Assembly: GCA_947481595.1 (NCBI GenBank) | Contig: CANKHC010000002.1 | Location: 1 to 43,004, forward strand | Reading direction: 5' to 3' | Length of the DNA stretch: 43,004 nucleotides | Origin: Fidelibacterota bacterium | GTDB lineage: Bacteria; Pseudomonadota; Alphaproteobacteria; Rhodospirillales; Rhodospirillaceae | Shown here: piece after piece, positions 40,879 to 43,004 of the stretch | Layout: every line of letters starts with the position of its first letter | How positions within the stretch are numbered: the first letter of the stretch is position 1 | Made by a program: the position numbers and the translations under genes | The notes under the pieces: model-generated | The model's input: only the letters and a program-made list of their open reading frames with translations | Database searches by the model: none | Told to the model about the DNA's origin: nothing

Positions 40879-43004
40879 ACAAGATCCCGAACTTCGCGGA
40901 CGTGGCTTTGGCGTCTGCCGCGCAAGAGACCAGCGCGCCGGATGGTGAACCATGGCAAACGCCCGAAGGCATCGCGGTGAAGTCTTTGTATACCGCGCGC
41001 GATTTGGAGGGCCTCGACTTCCTCGACACGCGTCCGGGCATCGCACCCTTCCTGCGCGGGCCCTATCCAACGATGTACGTCACGCAGCCGTGGACCGTGC
41101 GCCAGTACGCCGGGTTCTCGACGGCGGAGGATTCCAACGCCTTTTACCGGCGCAACCTGGCGGCGGGGCAGAAGGGTCTGTCGGTGGCCTTCGACCTCGC
41201 CACGCACCGGGGCTATGACAGCGATCATCCGCGCGTGATCGGCGACGTCGGCATGGCGGGTGTCGCCATCGATTCCATCCTCGACATGCGCACGCTGTTC
41301 GACGGCATTCCGCTCGATAAGATGAGCGTGTCGATGACCATGAACGGCGCGGTGCTGCCGGTCATGGCGCTTTATATCGTCGCCGCCGAAGAGCAGGGCG
41401 TAAAGGCTGAGCAACTCTCAGGGACCATTCAGAACGACATCCTGAAAGAATTCATGGTGCGCAACACCTACATCTTCCCGCCCGCACCCTCCATGCGCAT
41501 CATCTCGGACATCTTTTCGTACACGTCAGCGAAGATGCCCAAGTTCAATTCGATCTCGATCTCGGGCTATCACATCCAAGAGGCCGGAGCGACGGCGGAC
41601 CTAGAACTTGCCTACACGCTCGCCGATGGCGTGGAGTATGTGCGCGCGGGGATCAAGGCGGGGCTGGACATCGACGCGTTTGCACCAAGGCTGTCGTTCT
41701 TCTGGGGCGTTGGCATGAACTTCTTCATGGAAGTCGCCAAGATGCGCGCCGGGCGCTTGCTGTGGGCGAAGCTGATCAAGCAGTTCAACCCGAAGAGCGA
41801 CAAGTCGCTGTCGCTGCGCACCCATTGCCAGACCTCGGGCTGGAGCCTCGCCGCACAAGACGTCTACACCAACGTCATCCGCACCTGTGTCGAGGCTATG
41901 GCGGCGACGCAAGGGCACACCCAATCGCTGCACACCAACGCTTTCGATGAAGCCTTAGCCTTGCCGACGGACTTCTCGGCGCGGATCGCGCGCAACACGC
42001 AGCTGTTCCTGCAGCAGGAGTCAGGCACGACGCGGAGCGTGGATCCCTGGGGCGGGAGCTACTACGTCGAGCGGCTGACATATGAGTTGGCCAAGAAGGC
42101 CTGGGATCACATTCAGGAGATCGAGACACTGGGCGGCATGGCCAAGGCCATCGAAGCCGGCATCCCCAAGCTCAGGATCGAGGAAGCGGCGGCGCGCACC
42201 CAGGCGCGCATCGATGCCGGCCGCCAGACGGTAGTGGGCGTCAACAAGTACAAGATGGACGTGAGCGAAGACATCGACGTCCTCAAGGTCGACAACAGCG
42301 CGGTTAGGACAGCCCAGCTTGATAAGCTCAAGCGCTTGCGGGCGGAACGGGACGAAGCGACATTGCGCAAGACGCTGGACGCATTGACCGCCGCGGCCCA
42401 AGGCGGACATGGTAATCTGCTGGAATTGGCGGTGGATGCCGCGCGCGCTAAAGCCACAGTGGGCGAGATCACCACGGCGCTGGAGAAGGTGTACGGGCGG
42501 CACGTCGCGCAGATCAAATCGATCTCGGGCGTCTACCGCAAGGAAGTGGGAACGGGGTCTGAGGCGGTGAACAAGGTTTCCGAAATGGTCGAGGCTTTCG
42601 CCGAGAAGGAAGGCCGCCGGCCGCGCATCCTCATTGCAAAAATGGGCCAGGACGGACACGACCGCGGCCAGAAGGTGATCGCGTCGGCTTTCGCCGACTT
42701 GGGCTTCGACGTCGACATCGGACCGTTGTTCCAGACCCCGGCGGAAGCGGCCAAGCAGGCGGTGGAGAACGACGTGCATGTCATCGGCGCCTCGTCGCTG
42801 GCGGCAGGGCACCTGACCCTGGTGCCGGCGCTGAAGGACGAGCTTGCAAAGCTGGGCCGGGCCGACATCATGGTGGTGGTCGGCGGCGTGGTGCCGCCGC
42901 AAGACTATGATGCATTATATAAGGCCGGCGCCGCGGCGATCTTCCCGCCGGGCACCGTGATCGGCGAAGCGGCCATAGGACTGCTCGAGAAACTGAACGC
43001 GACA
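40875..43004 (+). CDS. mutB: Methylmalonyl-CoA mutase large subunit (3' end beyond window)
   Basis: Catalytic, adenosylcobalamin-binding subunit of methylmalonyl-CoA mutase. The reading frame is open from ATG 40875 to the window edge, 710 codons, against about 715-750 in the family, so only the last residues are missing. Landmarks: [20 protein letters not shown] and [20 protein letters not shown] for the substrate barrel, [32 protein letters not shown] and [14 protein letters not shown]. The B12-binding motif is [11 protein letters not shown] with the cobalt-ligand His595, then [12 protein letters not shown] and [12 protein letters not shown]. Translationally coupled to mutA. Confidence 0.97.
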   Translation, partial: MNKIPNFADVALASAAQETSAPDGEPWQTPEGIAVKSLYTARDLEGLDFLDTRPGIAPFLRGPYPTMYVTQPWTVRQYAGFSTAEDSNAFYRRNLAAGQKGLSVAFDLATHRGYDSDHPRVIGDVGMAGVAIDSILDMRTLFDGIPLDKMSVSMTMNGAVLPVMALYIVAAEEQGVKAEQLSGTIQNDILKEFMVRNTYIFPPAPSMRIISDIFSYTSAKMPKFNSISISGYHIQEAGATADLELAYTLADGVEYVRAGIKAGLDIDAFAPRLSFFWGVGMNFFMEVAKMRAGRLLWAKLIKQFNPKSDKSLSLRTHCQTSGWSLAAQDVYTNVIRTCVEAMAATQGHTQSLHTNAFDEALALPTDFSARIARNTQLFLQQESGTTRSVDPWGGSYYVERLTYELAKKAWDHIQEIETLGGMAKAIEAGIPKLRIEEAAARTQARIDAGRQTVVGVNKYKMDVSEDIDVLKVDNSAVRTAQLDKLKRLRAERDEATLRKTLDALTAAAQGGHGNLLELAVDAARAKATVGEITTALEKVYGRHVAQIKSISGVYRKEVGTGSEAVNKVSEMVEAFAEKEGRRPRILIAKMGQDGHDRGQKVIASAFADLGFDVDIGPLFQTPAEAAKQAVENDVHVIGASSLAAGHLTLVPALKDELAKLGRADIMVVVGGVVPPQDYDALYKAGAAAIFPPGTVIGEAAIGLLEKLNAT

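Noticed and set aside
1-43004. CRISPR arrays, insertion sequences, prophage genes, tRNA or rRNA genes
   Set aside because: No regularly spaced direct repeats, no transposase or integrase motifs, and no tRNA or rRNA signatures were found on either strand.

Overview
The window looks like ordinary chromosome from a high-GC alphaproteobacterium. The evidence is the gene set (PhaR-regulated PHB locus, TAXI-type binding protein, DUF2937, two-subunit methylmalonyl-CoA mutase, two-domain GloB), the density of GC-rich hairpin repeats between genes, and the absence of tRNA, rRNA, phage, transposase or CRISPR features. I cannot name the genus from sequence alone.

Layout. 1-13.3 kb: glutamate synthase large subunit (gltB), a TPR/SPINDLY-type glycosyltransferase, a secreted M61 aminopeptidase, a small exported DUF1566-like protein, an operon of a TAXI binding protein and an M17 leucyl aminopeptidase, gloB, and an SRPBCC-ArsR pair. 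13.5-19.5 kb: the polyhydroxybutyrate locus (phaB; phaA, phaC and a small PhaE-like subunit; divergent phaR), interrupted by a MATE efflux gene with its own leader. 20-24.4 kb: an XRE regulator, then the queuosine operon queA-tgt-queG and a DUF2937 protein. 24.5-31.1 kb: a secreted subtilase and a glycan cluster (GT39-like membrane enzyme, GT4-phosphoglycosyltransferase fusion, methyltransferase). 31.2-36.1 kb: several exported proteins, including an HpaI-type aldolase with a signal peptide, a LysR regulator, and a structured intergenic region before a 65-codon ORF. 36.1-43 kb: modABC with a ModE-like operator, a methyltransferase, and mutA-mutB, the latter cut by the window end.

The most interesting signals are regulatory. 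(1) The MATE pump is preceded by a promoter, a 29-residue leader ORF with a strong Shine-Dalgarno, and a hairpin that buries the pump's ribosome-binding site: a translational attenuation layout. (2) Four copies of a ~51-bp hairpin repeat keep a common loop while their stems change by compensatory substitutions; three of them supply the TAG stop of the adjoining gene. (3) A composite inverted hairpin element occurs twice. (4) About 210 nt at 35688-35898 can fold into a branched RNA I cannot assign. (5) phaR and modA each have an inverted repeat overlapping their promoter core; modA appears leaderless.

All of this is by eye; no alignment, folding or database search was run. Start codons chosen against the longest frame are explained in each entry.
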